Origin: Methanothermococcus sp. SCGC AD-155-C09
GTDB lineage: Archaea > AGJL01 > Methanococci > Methanococcales > Methanococcaceae
NCBI GenBank assembly: GCA_019561555.1
Contig: JAHEQB010000105.1
Coordinates: 1 to 40,340, forward strand
DNA length: 40,340 bases
Direction of reading: 5' to 3'
The notes beneath the pieces are model-generated. The model worked only from the letters and a program-made list of their open reading frames with translations, ran no database searches and was not told the DNA's origin. The position numbers and the translations under genes were made by a program. Shown here one piece after another: positions 21,385 to 31,395 of this stretch. Position 1 is the first letter of the stretch. Each line of letters begins with the position of its first letter.

Positions 21385-22038
21385 ATGAATATAAGAGAAT
21401 TGATTCTAAATCCAGATAACTTCTTTAAAGATCTATCAAGTAAAGAATCCTCTCTTACAACGCCGTTTCTAATAGTTCTCGCCCTTTCAGTACTTAACTC
21501 TATTTATACTTACTACGAAACATCAATAATATTTAATCTATTCCCACCAGATATGCAGAGTAAAATGTCAATAATAATGATATTCTCGATAGTATCTTCC
21601 TTTATAGGTGGGTTTATAAGCTGGTTATTAATAGCAGGTGTGATGCATCTAATCTCAATGGCATTTAAGGGAGAAGGGCCCTTTAAAAGAACATTGGGAT
21701 TTATAGGCTATGGATTCTTACCAAATCTAATAGGATCCTTAATTACTATTTTAGTAGGTTATTATTTCCTCTCTAATGCTCAGGTCCCAACATTAACAAT
21801 GGAACAGTTACAAAATCCCACAGTTGCAGAGGAGGTTATATCCTCTATAATACCAAAGACTATGGTATATACTAACCTTTTAATTAATATTGCAGTTATT
21901 TTATGGAACTTAGGTTTATGGACCTATGGAATAAAATATGCAAGAGATCTGGAATTAAAAAAGGCATTTATAGTTGCATTGATCCCAGTAGTACTGTTTT
22001 TAATCTATCAGATATATGGTGTAATTAAGATGCTCTAA
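21385..22038 (+). CDS. Yip1-domain-like multispanning membrane protein
   Basis: MNIRELILNPDNFFKDLSSKESSLTTPFLIV N-terminus typical of archaeal Yip1 proteins; several hydrophobic segments. Confidence 0.65.
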   Translation: MNIRELILNPDNFFKDLSSKESSLTTPFLIVLALSVLNSIYTYYETSIIFNLFPPDMQSKMSIIMIFSIVSSFIGGFISWLLIAGVMHLISMAFKGEGPFKRTLGFIGYGFLPNLIGSLITILVGYYFLSNAQVPTLTMEQLQNPTVAEEVISSIIPKTMVYTNLLINIAVILWNLGLWTYGIKYARDLELKKAFIVALIPVVLFLIYQIYGVIKML

Positions 22039-22048
22039 GGTGAAGTTA

Positions 22049-23581
22049 ATGAAAAAACTCCTTATTTTTATTTTATTTTTATTTTTTTTATTATTAATCA
22101 ATCCAATAAATGCAGTGGAATTTACAGGTATTGACTACAAAAATGAATACTTGGAACCTGGAAAGACCTATGACCTATGGGTTATAATTACGCCAGAGAA
22201 GGAGATAAACAATACAGTAATAGGTGTATCCCCCTATGGAGTGGGAAGTGAGTATATCCAAATCATTAAGGGAAGGGACTATGAGGGGAATCTACTTCAA
22301 TCTGAAAAGGGAGTGGGACACTTTATAATACATATTAAAGAAGATGCTCCATCAAAGGATTATAATATCTTAGCATACTGTAATTACACAAAAGATGGAA
22401 AGAAATACTCAGATAATAGAATATTTGAAATTCCCATTAGAGGAAAACCAACACTAACAGTGGAAAATCCATCAGTGATAAATGAGGGAATAAATAGGAT
22501 CTATATAAAAATAAAAAATAAAGGAACAGGGATAGCCCAGAATATAAAAATAAAATTCGAAGAAGGAAACAATATATATGCACTATCAGAGGGATATATT
22601 AAATATTTAAAACCTGGTAAAACAGGGACAGTAGAGATAAAGGTCTATGGAGAAAATAGTGGCATAGCAAAACTACCCTATACCCTTACCTATAGCAATC
22701 CCTATAATGACCTCCAACTGGTAGATAAAAGAGAAACTGAGAGTAGGAAATCAAAAACAATAACCTACAACTACAAAAATCAGAAGACAGTTGAAGAGAG
22801 TGGAAATTTAATATTCAAGATAATTCCAAATGATGCTATTGACTTAAATGTGAAGGACTGCTCTTTTCCTGTTGGAAAGGTAAATAACTTTACTTTATCT
22901 ATTAAAAACAATTATAAAGACAGTAAATTCACTGTAATTATTGGGAAATACTACATAGGGAATAATCAGAAAACTCTATCTATTAATTATGGAGAAATTA
23001 AAAATATAACATTTAACATTAAAGTGGAGGAAATGGGAGTTAAGGAGATTCCAGTAAGGATAATCTTTGGTGGAAATGAAATAGAGAGGAATATATCCGT
23101 AAATATTATTGGAAAAGTAGATTTAGTTTTAACTGGCGTAAATGTTGAAGGAATAACTGAAAAAACCATAACTGGGGATTTATCCAATATTGGGACAGAT
23201 AAGGCAAAGAGCGTATTGATAAGTGTTAAAAAAACAGAGAGGGTAATACCACTGAGGCCCTATGAAAACTACTTTATAGGTACCTTAAATCCTGATGATT
23301 ATGGAAGTTTTGAACTCCATGCTAAGGTAATAAATGAAACAGATTCAATTCCAATAGTTATTCAATATAGGGATGAAAATAACAATTTAATCAAAATTGA
23401 GAAAAATATAAGTATTAAAAACCTAATAAACCCTAACCAAAGCCAGGAAAATAATGATTATATACCCTTAATAATTGGAATATTATTTATTGTCGGTGTT
23501 TTATTTTTATTATATTGGAATTTTTTTAAGAAAAATAAAAAAATAATAATAAAAAATAACAAAAATAATAGAGAGGTTTAA
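22049..23581 (+). CDS. Secreted/membrane-anchored COG1361-like (S-layer/CARDB-type) protein
   Basis: N-terminal signal peptide, repeated beta-rich segments (GTGIAQNIKIKFEEG; IGTDKAKSVLISV), C-terminal TM plus basic tail. ORF track start is a GTG at 22040; ATG at 22049 is more likely. Confidence 0.7.
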   Translation: MKKLLIFILFLFFLLLINPINAVEFTGIDYKNEYLEPGKTYDLWVIITPEKEINNTVIGVSPYGVGSEYIQIIKGRDYEGNLLQSEKGVGHFIIHIKEDAPSKDYNILAYCNYTKDGKKYSDNRIFEIPIRGKPTLTVENPSVINEGINRIYIKIKNKGTGIAQNIKIKFEEGNNIYALSEGYIKYLKPGKTGTVEIKVYGENSGIAKLPYTLTYSNPYNDLQLVDKRETESRKSKTITYNYKNQKTVEESGNLIFKIIPNDAIDLNVKDCSFPVGKVNNFTLSIKNNYKDSKFTVIIGKYYIGNNQKTLSINYGEIKNITFNIKVEEMGVKEIPVRIIFGGNEIERNISVNIIGKVDLVLTGVNVEGITEKTITGDLSNIGTDKAKSVLISVKKTERVIPLRPYENYFIGTLNPDDYGSFELHAKVINETDSIPIVIQYRDENNNLIKIEKNISIKNLINPNQSQENNDYIPLIIGILFIVGVLFLLYWNFFKKNKKIIIKNNKNNREV

Positions 23582-24280
23582 ATGATAGAACTTAAGTACA
23601 TTACAAAATCCTATAATATGGGGGGAGAGGTAATTTATGCCCTGAAGAATATAAATTTAAAGATAAAAGAGAGGGAGTTTGTAGCAATTATGGGACCAAG
23701 TGGAAGTGGAAAATCCACTCTATTGAATATTATAGGATGCTTAGATAGGCCAGACCATGGGGAAATATATATAGATGGTATAAAAATCAAGGATCTTAAT
23801 GATGATGAATTAACAGGAATCAGGAGAGACAAGATTGGATTTGTATTTCAACAGTTTAACCTAATACCTCTTTTAAATGCATTGGAAAATGTTGAAATTC
23901 CCTTGATTTTTAAGTATAGAAACACACTATCTGAAAGGGAGAGAAGGAATAGGGCAATAGAATGTTTAAGGATGGCGGAATTAAATGAAAAATTTGCCAA
24001 TCATTATCCAAATCAATTAAGTGGAGGACAGCAGCAGAGGGTATCCATAGCAAGGGCATTGGCAAATAACCCCCCAATTTTACTCTGTGATGAGCCTACA
24101 GGAAGTTTAGACTCAAAAACTGGAAAAAGAATATTGGAATTATTAAAAAAGTTAAATAACAATGGAAAAACTGTTGTAATAGTTACCCATGATCCATCTG
24201 TGGCAGAATATGCCCATAGGGTGATTCATCTAAGGGATGGGGTAATAAGTTCCATTTCTTCCATTGATAAAAAAGTGTGA
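23582..24280 (+). CDS. ABC transporter ATP-binding protein, MacB/LolD type, MJ0796-like
   Basis: MGPSGSGKSTLLNIIGCLDRP, QLSGGQQQRVSIARALANNPPILLCDEPTGSLDSKTG; sequence recalled as close to M. jannaschii MJ0796. Confidence 0.93.
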   Translation: MIELKYITKSYNMGGEVIYALKNINLKIKEREFVAIMGPSGSGKSTLLNIIGCLDRPDHGEIYIDGIKIKDLNDDELTGIRRDKIGFVFQQFNLIPLLNALENVEIPLIFKYRNTLSERERRNRAIECLRMAELNEKFANHYPNQLSGGQQQRVSIARALANNPPILLCDEPTGSLDSKTGKRILELLKKLNNNGKTVVIVTHDPSVAEYAHRVIHLRDGVISSISSIDKKV

Positions 24281-25388
24281 AATTATGTATCTCATGATGG
24301 CAAAGAGAAACCTAAGGAGGCATATTTTAAGAAGTGCCTTGGCATTGTTAGGTATTATTATAGGGGTTATGACCATTTCCTCCTTGGGGATTTTGGGAGG
24401 GGGATTAAAAGAGGGAATATCTGAGAACTTTGAAGGGATGGCAAATTTAGTTGTCCTATATCCTAACCCTGAGGAGGGGTATTCCTATTTTACAAAAAAA
24501 GATGTGGATATGTTAAAAAAATTAAAGTGCATTGTAATTCCCATATCCTTAAGAACTGATGTTGTATATATTAAAGAAAAAAATAAAAGGACCTATGCAG
24601 CAATATATGGAATAAAAAAAGAGCACATAGGATATTTAAACTTAGATACTAAAAGTAAATTAACAGATACAACAGTTTATGTGGATAGTTTTTTTGCCAA
24701 TACTCATGATGTTGATGTTGGAGATAGAATACTCCTGAGAAATATATCCTTTAGGGTGGAAGGCATCTATAATAGTTCTTTTTTTGTAATATCTCAAAAT
24801 TCAGTGCTTTTATCGGAAAAAACATTTAAAAGATTTTATGGTGATAACTACTCCATGATAGTTCTTTATGTAAAAAATAAAGGGGACATTAATAAAATAA
24901 AAAATGAAACAGAAAAGATTATGAATAAAAAAGAAAAAAAGATTATTATTCTATCCATGGATAAAATTCTCCAATCAATAAATGATGTTATGAATAAAGT
25001 ATCTCTTTTTTTAATGGGTATAGGGGGAATATCCCTATTGGTTGCTGGAATTGGAATTGGAAATGTAATGTTAATGAGTACAGTTGAAAGGACAAAGGAA
25101 ATTGGTGTTATGAAGAGCATTGGTGCATCTAAAAGAGATATAATAATGTTGTTTCTCTATGAATCTTTAATATTGGGAGTTGTTGGAAGTGTTATTGGGG
25201 TATTGTTAAGTTTGGGGATTGGTTATTTAATTGTTCATTATGTACTAAACTCCTCCATAACTATGGAAAGTTTAATTTACCCATTTTTGGGAGTTTTATT
25301 TGGTGTTGGAACCTCTATAATTGCATCACTTTATCCAGCGTATAAGGCTTCAAATTTAGATCCAATAAAGGCCTTAAAGAGTGATTAA
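24264..25388 (+). CDS. ABC transporter permease, MacB/FtsX family
   Basis: Overlaps the ATPase gene; MAKRNLRRHILRSALALLGIIIGVMTISSLG; C-terminal FtsX-like domain (VERTKEIGVMKSIGASKRDI, YPAYKASNLDPIKALKSD). ATG at 24285 is an alternative start. Confidence 0.88.
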   Translation: MIKKCEIMYLMMAKRNLRRHILRSALALLGIIIGVMTISSLGILGGGLKEGISENFEGMANLVVLYPNPEEGYSYFTKKDVDMLKKLKCIVIPISLRTDVVYIKEKNKRTYAAIYGIKKEHIGYLNLDTKSKLTDTTVYVDSFFANTHDVDVGDRILLRNISFRVEGIYNSSFFVISQNSVLLSEKTFKRFYGDNYSMIVLYVKNKGDINKIKNETEKIMNKKEKKIIILSMDKILQSINDVMNKVSLFLMGIGGISLLVAGIGIGNVMLMSTVERTKEIGVMKSIGASKRDIIMLFLYESLILGVVGSVIGVLLSLGIGYLIVHYVLNSSITMESLIYPFLGVLFGVGTSIIASLYPAYKASNLDPIKALKSD

Positions 25389-26012
25389 TATAAGGTTTAT
25401 GTTGATTAATTTTATAACCATAATATTTCGTAAATATAAATATTACCATTTTATATTATTAAAAATCTATATGTGGGATTATAAGCAAAAATAAACTAAT
25501 TTAATAAAAATAACAAATAGTATAAAATTTATCATTTTAAAAAAATTAGTATAATAGGAATAAAAATGAACAGTAAAAATAAAAAAATAAAATCTACAGG
25601 TGTATTAAATAAATAATAATTAAAAAAAATAATAAAATAACTATTTAAAAAAATTAAAAAATAATTAAAATAAATAATAATAAATTAAAATTTTAAATAT
25701 TTAAAAGAGCAGATATATATAAAAAATAAAAACCCTACTATTATTTTCCATGAATGCTCCTAAGCACTGAAGGAAGAATAGATTTCTTTATAAAACCGGC
25801 ATTATAAACTTCACATCATGTTAAAGTAGATATGGACTTGAAAGCATTCTCTTTTAATGTTTATCCTTTTCATTGTTTTTAGTATTATCCCATGTTTTAG
25901 TTATTATGTTAAAATGTAAGTTTAAAATGATATAAATAATATAAATAAAATTTTTTATATTAATAAAAATAATTTTAATTATATTTTATTTTAAAAATTA
26001 AATGGGATAAAA

Positions 26013-27236
26013 ATGAAAGTATTGGTTTTAGACCCTAAGATATCAGGCATATCTGGGGATATGTTAGTATCAGCCCTTGTAGATCTAACAAATGATTTTG
26101 ATATGGTATATGAATTATCTCAGGTCATAGAAGGATTAGATAATTGTAAAAAATTCAAAGTGAATATTAAGGAGGAGGAGATAAATGGAATAAGGGCAAA
26201 AAAACTCAATATGGAGATAGTAGAGGATAGATTGCAAAATCCCAAGGATCTAAAAAACACTATGAATAAAGTATTAAACACTTTGGATCTCCCAGAGAGA
26301 GTAAGAAATATCTCCTTCAACGTCTTAGATGATCTAATATCTGCAGAGATGAAGGTACATGGAAGTAGTGATATTCATCTCCATGAGATCTCCTCCCTTG
26401 ATACCATCTTTGATATTCTTGGAAGTGTTGCAATACTTGAAAAACATGGATACTTAGAGGGTAAAATATACTCCACTCCTCCAGTATTAGGCGGGGGTTA
26501 TATCTACATGGAACATGGTATTCTACCTACACCTGCCCCAAGTACCCTTGAAATACTATGTAGGCACAATATAAAATACACCAATCCCCCCTACAGTAAT
26601 AACTTTGAGCATACTACACCAACAGGCATTGCCATACTAGCAAACATTGTTGATAAGGTACTAAATAACTATCCAGAGATGATACCTTTAAAGGTTGGAT
26701 ATGGAGGGGGCTCCAAAAGATTGGAGGATGTACCAAATGTCCTTAGAGTTGTTGAGGGAAGAATGGATATTGATAGTAAAGAAAGTATAGTAATCCTTGA
26801 AACCAACGTAGATGATGTTCCAGGGGAAATAATTGGAAACCTCTTTGAAGTATTACTAAATAGGGGGGCTAAGGAGGTCTTTGTTGTAAATGGCATAGGG
26901 AAAAAAAATAGGCCCAATAATATTATTACAGTAATCACTGACAATCAGAATCTTGATAGGATGGTAGAAACACTTATGGAGGAGACAGGAACCTTAGGGG
27001 TTAGGATAAGGGAAGTTAATAGAATAAAGGCAGAGCGTAGGATGGAGATACATGATATATCAATAAAAGATAGGCCCTATAAATTCAGAGTTAAAATATC
27101 CTTTATTAATGATAAATTGATAAATATAAAGCCCGAGTATGAGGATGTAAAGAAGATAGCAAGGGATTTAAATTTACCCCTTAGATTGGTATTAAAAAAG
27201 ATAAATAGTAAAATATCAGAGATCTACGGAATATAA
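26013..27236 (+). CDS. larC: LarC-like nickel-insertion protein of nickel-pincer cofactor biosynthesis
   Basis: GISGDMLVSALVDL, HLHEISSLDTIFDILG, ETNVDDVPGEIIG. Confidence 0.88.
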   Translation: MKVLVLDPKISGISGDMLVSALVDLTNDFDMVYELSQVIEGLDNCKKFKVNIKEEEINGIRAKKLNMEIVEDRLQNPKDLKNTMNKVLNTLDLPERVRNISFNVLDDLISAEMKVHGSSDIHLHEISSLDTIFDILGSVAILEKHGYLEGKIYSTPPVLGGGYIYMEHGILPTPAPSTLEILCRHNIKYTNPPYSNNFEHTTPTGIAILANIVDKVLNNYPEMIPLKVGYGGGSKRLEDVPNVLRVVEGRMDIDSKESIVILETNVDDVPGEIIGNLFEVLLNRGAKEVFVVNGIGKKNRPNNIITVITDNQNLDRMVETLMEETGTLGVRIREVNRIKAERRMEIHDISIKDRPYKFRVKISFINDKLINIKPEYEDVKKIARDLNLPLRLVLKKINSKISEIYGI

Positions 27237-27238
27237 TT

Positions 27239-28003
27239 TTAAAATACCTTTAAGTCTATACCTTCAATATATATCCTCTTACCCTCCACTTCCACCACAA
27301 CCCCAGAATGAACCTTCTGCATCATACAGTGGTTGGGTATAAATTTTACAGTGTGTCCAACCTCTGGAACCCTTCCAACAACAATGCCCTCAAAGGCCAA
27401 TACAATTGCAATACCTACATTCTTGTATTTTTTAATTAGATCCTCATCATACCTAATCCTATGGCAGGGACCATCAATATGGACAACATACAATCCATCC
27501 TTTTCCTGAATAATCTTAGCAAAATGGGGTATGGGACAACCTAAGGGCCTATATTGTATATGATCTCCAACATTTAGTGTAATTTTTTTTGGAATCATTA
27601 AGGTTTCCCTACAGGAGGATTCACCAGGTAGGGGATCCAATATAAAATCTCCCCTGTATCCATCTATTATACCAATTACTTCTTTATTTTTATCTTTATT
27701 ATCATTATTATAGTTTATAGTATTTTTAGTATATTTATTATCCTTATTATCATCATTATAATTATTATATTTATTATCATCATTATATTTATTATATTTT
27801 TCACTTTCATTTAATTTTATTATTAAATCCTTTAATTCTTTAAAGTTTTTATTAAAATCCTCTCGAAGTAAAATTGGACAATCCTCTAAAAAAGCATTTT
27901 TCTTTAAAAGTTCCTCTGCAAATAGATCACATTTGGGATAATTACAGGCTCCACAGTTATAACCAGGTAGTAGATCCATAACTTTCCTTAAAATATTTTC
28001 CAT
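27239..28003 (-). CDS. Four-Cys [4Fe-4S]-domain protein with low-complexity insert
   Basis: DLLPGYNCGACNYPKCDLFAEEL..CPILL Fe-S motif; Asn/Asp/Lys/Tyr-rich linker; conserved-looking C-terminal domain. Confidence 0.75.
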   Translation of the reverse strand: MENILRKVMDLLPGYNCGACNYPKCDLFAEELLKKNAFLEDCPILLREDFNKNFKELKDLIIKLNESEKYNKYNDDNKYNNYNDDNKDNKYTKNTINYNNDNKDKNKEVIGIIDGYRGDFILDPLPGESSCRETLMIPKKITLNVGDHIQYRPLGCPIPHFAKIIQEKDGLYVVHIDGPCHRIRYDEDLIKKYKNVGIAIVLAFEGIVVGRVPEVGHTVKFIPNHCMMQKVHSGVVVEVEGKRIYIEGIDLKVF

Positions 28004-28006
28004 GGT

Positions 28007-28759
28007 TTATTCCCCCAGGTACTTTGTAAATCCATCTATTCTTCTTAGAACTCCCCTGTGGTATTTTTTTGAAACTCTCCTTTCGCCAATGCAGAGAGTA
28101 CATATACATAATGGAGCACTATGTCTCAATTCCTCAAATTCCAGTTCCTCATGCATTATGGACTTTGTTTTTGTAATTTCCTTAGCAATCTCTTCGCATC
28201 CCTGCCCACTTAATCCATTTACATCATAAATTCTACATTTTGGATTCATTTCCAGAACTCTCTCCCTAAAAATCTCCCTTTCAGGTTGAGAAATAATATC
28301 TCCCTTTGTAATGGCCACTATATCAGCACCTGTTAAAAATGGCCCTACCTTTTTTGGAGTATTTGGTCCAGAGGTTGCATCTATTACACAGATTCCAAGG
28401 GTATTCTTTGTATAGGGGGCACATCTATGGCATAATCCAGCAGTTTCAACAATAAGTATATCTATATTTTGGCTCTGATTATTTGCCCACTCCACCATTT
28501 CCTCTAGATTATATATTGCAAAATGATCTGGACACATATCTTTACTAAGTCCTACAAGTATAGGAATACCTAATTTTTTATATCTAATATCATCATCAGT
28601 ATATAAACAGTCTATTTTAACCACTGCAGGATTAAACCCTAAGTTTATGAGAGATCTAATTGTATGAATCAGTACTGAGGTTTTACCAGCCCCAGGAGTT
28701 CCCGCTACAATGGCTATCTTTATACCTTTATATGACAATCCATTTTCTTTATCTTCCAT
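28007..28759 (-). CDS. HypB/CooC-like P-loop NTPase (metal-center accessory type)
   Basis: [17 protein letters not shown] Walker [33 protein letters not shown], Cys-rich C-terminus ([14 protein letters not shown]). Confidence 0.75.
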   Translation of the reverse strand: MEDKENGLSYKGIKIAIVAGTPGAGKTSVLIHTIRSLINLGFNPAVVKIDCLYTDDDIRYKKLGIPILVGLSKDMCPDHFAIYNLEEMVEWANNQSQNIDILIVETAGLCHRCAPYTKNTLGICVIDATSGPNTPKKVGPFLTGADIVAITKGDIISQPEREIFRERVLEMNPKCRIYDVNGLSGQGCEEIAKEITKTKSIMHEELEFEELRHSAPLCICTLCIGERRVSKKYHRGVLRRIDGFTKYLGE

Positions 28760-28763
28760 TCTA

Positions 28764-29549
28764 TCACATATATTGTTTTTTTATTACATTGTCCAATCCT
28801 AATATTTCTCCATGTCTTATTTTTTCTCTAAGGGAGAGTATCCAATCATCTATCTCACTTAACCTTTTTGAAACCTCTTTTTCCTCTGATGAGGTATTGA
28901 TGATTTTACACATGCCTCCATTCTTCATCACTACTCTCCTATCAGCCATAAGAGCCAAAACTGGATCGTGAGTTACAATCATTACAATTTTCCCATAATC
29001 CGCCAATAGATTTAAAGCCTCATGTTTTTTTATTCCTGCATTTTCTATCTCATCAATTAATACAATGGGAGAATCACTTACAACTGCTACATCTGCCACC
29101 ATGAGACTTCTAGATTGCCCCCCACTTAATACTGTTAAATTATATTCCCTTTCAATTGGTTCCCCAGTTAATTTATTTGCTAAATTTATTACCTTATCCA
29201 CTATATTTTCCCTTTCAATACCTCTACTCTTTGCATGCATCAGTATAAACTCTTCAACAGTCATGTCTGCTAAAAAGTTCATGTTTTGGGAAAGTTGGGC
29301 AATCCTTTTCTTTCGAGGGTTTCTTCTTATATCTTCAGGGGGTATCTCTCCATTTATTAGAATCTTCCTCCCTGAGAGGGTATCCCCCTGTGCCAGTTGC
29401 TCTATATCACTTATTAAATTAGATTTCCCACTACCTGTTGGACCTACAATGCCAAATATTTCCCCTTTTTTTATAGTTAATTCCCTTACATTTTCCAATT
29501 CCCTGTGTTTATTGTATCCTCCAATAATGGTGATTTCTTTGATATTCAT
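28764..29549 (-). CDS. ABC-type ATPase without an adjacent permease
   Basis: [65 protein letters not shown]. Confidence 0.85.
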   Translation of the reverse strand: MNIKEITIIGGYNKHRELENVRELTIKKGEIFGIVGPTGSGKSNLISDIEQLAQGDTLSGRKILINGEIPPEDIRRNPRKKRIAQLSQNMNFLADMTVEEFILMHAKSRGIERENIVDKVINLANKLTGEPIEREYNLTVLSGGQSRSLMVADVAVVSDSPIVLIDEIENAGIKKHEALNLLADYGKIVMIVTHDPVLALMADRRVVMKNGGMCKIINTSSEEKEVSKRLSEIDDWILSLREKIRHGEILGLDNVIKKQYM

Positions 29550-29575
29550 ATATTTTTCCTCCTATATTATTTTTA

Positions 29576-30352
29576 TTAAATATTCACCTTTCCAAGGGTA
29601 TCTCCCCTTAATCCCCTTCTAAGGGTCTCCAAAGAGATCACATCATCATAGGATATGTTTCCTAAATTTACATTACTTCCAATGTTCAATATGAAATAAA
29701 CCTGTTGATTTTTTTGAGGGGCTTCGAATATTAATTTTTCAATGGGAGTGGAATTTATTAGAATATCAAATTCCTCTACTTTAATATTGCCCATATTATC
29801 AAATAACCCAATGGATTTTCCACTCTCTCGGCCTTCAATAATTACATAATCTGCTCCTGCCTCTAAATCCTGATTTATTAAATTTATCCTTTCACTTGTG
29901 GTTATTTTTCTGTCTTCCTCTATACTTTTTTTTCCAACCTCTGTTAATATGGTAAAGTTCCTATCCTTTGCCTCCATTATAACTTCTTTTCTATCCTTTA
30001 AACTAATATCTATGGAACCATTGGATATTTCCAAGGCCTCAAAACCTAAATCCCTACATTCTACTAAATATTCCTCAAATAATCCCTTAGAAAAGCACAC
30101 CTCAAACAATGTTCCTCCAGGGTAGGCCTTTATTCCATATCTTTTGTAAATTTTTATCTTCTCCTTTACAATATCCCTATCCTGCACTGCTGAGGTTCCC
30201 CATCCAAACTTAACAAAGGATATGTAATCCCCACAAACTTTTAAGTAATCCTTTAAAAATTCAGGAGATAATCCCTTATCTAAAACCATTGTTATACCTA
30301 ATTTACCATGATCTTGATCTTTATTTTTATTTAAAAATTCAAAGGCCCTCAT
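29576..30352 (-). CDS. comA: Phosphosulfolactate synthase (coenzyme M biosynthesis)
   Basis: GITMVLDKGLSPEFLKDYLKVCGDYISFVKFGWGTSAV, KAYPGGTLFEV, GFEALEISNGSIDI, DYVIIEGRESGKSIGLFDNMG. Confidence 0.9.
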   Translation of the reverse strand: MRAFEFLNKNKDQDHGKLGITMVLDKGLSPEFLKDYLKVCGDYISFVKFGWGTSAVQDRDIVKEKIKIYKRYGIKAYPGGTLFEVCFSKGLFEEYLVECRDLGFEALEISNGSIDISLKDRKEVIMEAKDRNFTILTEVGKKSIEEDRKITTSERINLINQDLEAGADYVIIEGRESGKSIGLFDNMGNIKVEEFDILINSTPIEKLIFEAPQKNQQVYFILNIGSNVNLGNISYDDVISLETLRRGLRGDTLGKVNI

Positions 30353-30442
30353 AGTATCACCAGTGGGAGTTATTTATATTTTTAAATATTATTTATACTT
30401 AAAGAAAATTTTTAGTAATAAATTATATTATAATATAAATGT

Positions 30443-30473
30443 TGCTTATTATAAGCATACCCTTTTATATATG
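30443..30473 (-). promoter_or_regulatory. Putative comA promoter: TATA-like box with adjacent palindrome
   Basis: Minus strand reads CATATATAAAAGGGTATGCTTATAATAAGCA; TGCTTAT-A-ATAAGCA is a perfect 7+1+7 palindrome. Confidence 0.4.
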
Positions 30474-31066
30474 TTTCGATATTTATCTTTAAAAAAAATA
30501 ACTATTAGGAAATAAATAATTTAATTAAAAAAATAAGAAAAAATAAAATAAAAAATTAAAATAAATTTATTTTAAATAAAAATAATTAAAAAAATAAAAA
30601 TATAAAAAATACAAGATCATGGAAAAATTATTTTTTTAAATAAAATCATTATAAGAAATAAAAATAAATAGAAAAAAGTTTAAAAAAATTTATAAAATAT
30701 ATAACACCTGTAAAAGGAGAAATAGGAAAATAGAAACTCTAAAGGGATATAATATCCTTTAAAAGACTTATTAATAGTACATCCCCATATAGGACAGAGT
30801 ATTAAAAAGTAGCAAACCTAATGGGTTATATGATAAGATTACATATAACTAAGAAGATAAAAAAGGATCAAAAAGTTAATTATGATTTGTAGGGGAAAAA
30901 CCTAACTAACAAAAGAGCATTGCCACATACTATAGTAAAATATCTAACATATATATTCCTTTAAATATAAAGGATTTAAAAAAATTAGCCATAAAAGGAA
31001 ATAAAGGCATATATCGTTTTAGTGCTTTAGAAGTCCCTTGGGAAATAAATTAATACTATTTATTTA

Positions 31067-31367
31067 TGGTAAAACATTTTAAACTTATTTCGTATGTAGT
31101 AATCCCATACTTAATGAATTTCTCCTACATTTCCAGTGCTTAGGGGTATAGGGGGGCAGTAGTATGGGATCTCTACTCTTTAAGTATTTACTTTTGTTTA
31201 TCCTTTTATATAACATAATTTTCTTTATCTTAAATATTTATTAATAAGGTTTAAATTTTTTAATTGTTTTAATTATTTTAATTATATTATTTAATATTTA
31301 ATTATTTTTTAATTATTTTATTTTTTTATATTGTAAATATATGATTTAAGAAATATATTCTTGATTA
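31067..31367 (-). mobile_element. IS630-derived MITE-like element, copy D
   Basis: Ends TGGTAAAACATTTTAAAC and ATGATTTAAGAAATATATTCTTGATTA, each next to TA (31065-31066, 31368-31369). Shares the core CCTATACCCCTAAGCACTGGAAATGTAGGAG with copies A-C. Confidence 0.65.
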
Positions 31368-31395
31368 TAAATAAATTTATAAAAAATTAAATAAA

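Noticed and set aside
29065-29622. 185-aa ORF antisense to the ABC-type ATPase
   Set aside because: Shadow ORF; the minus-strand frame has clear Walker and signature motifs.
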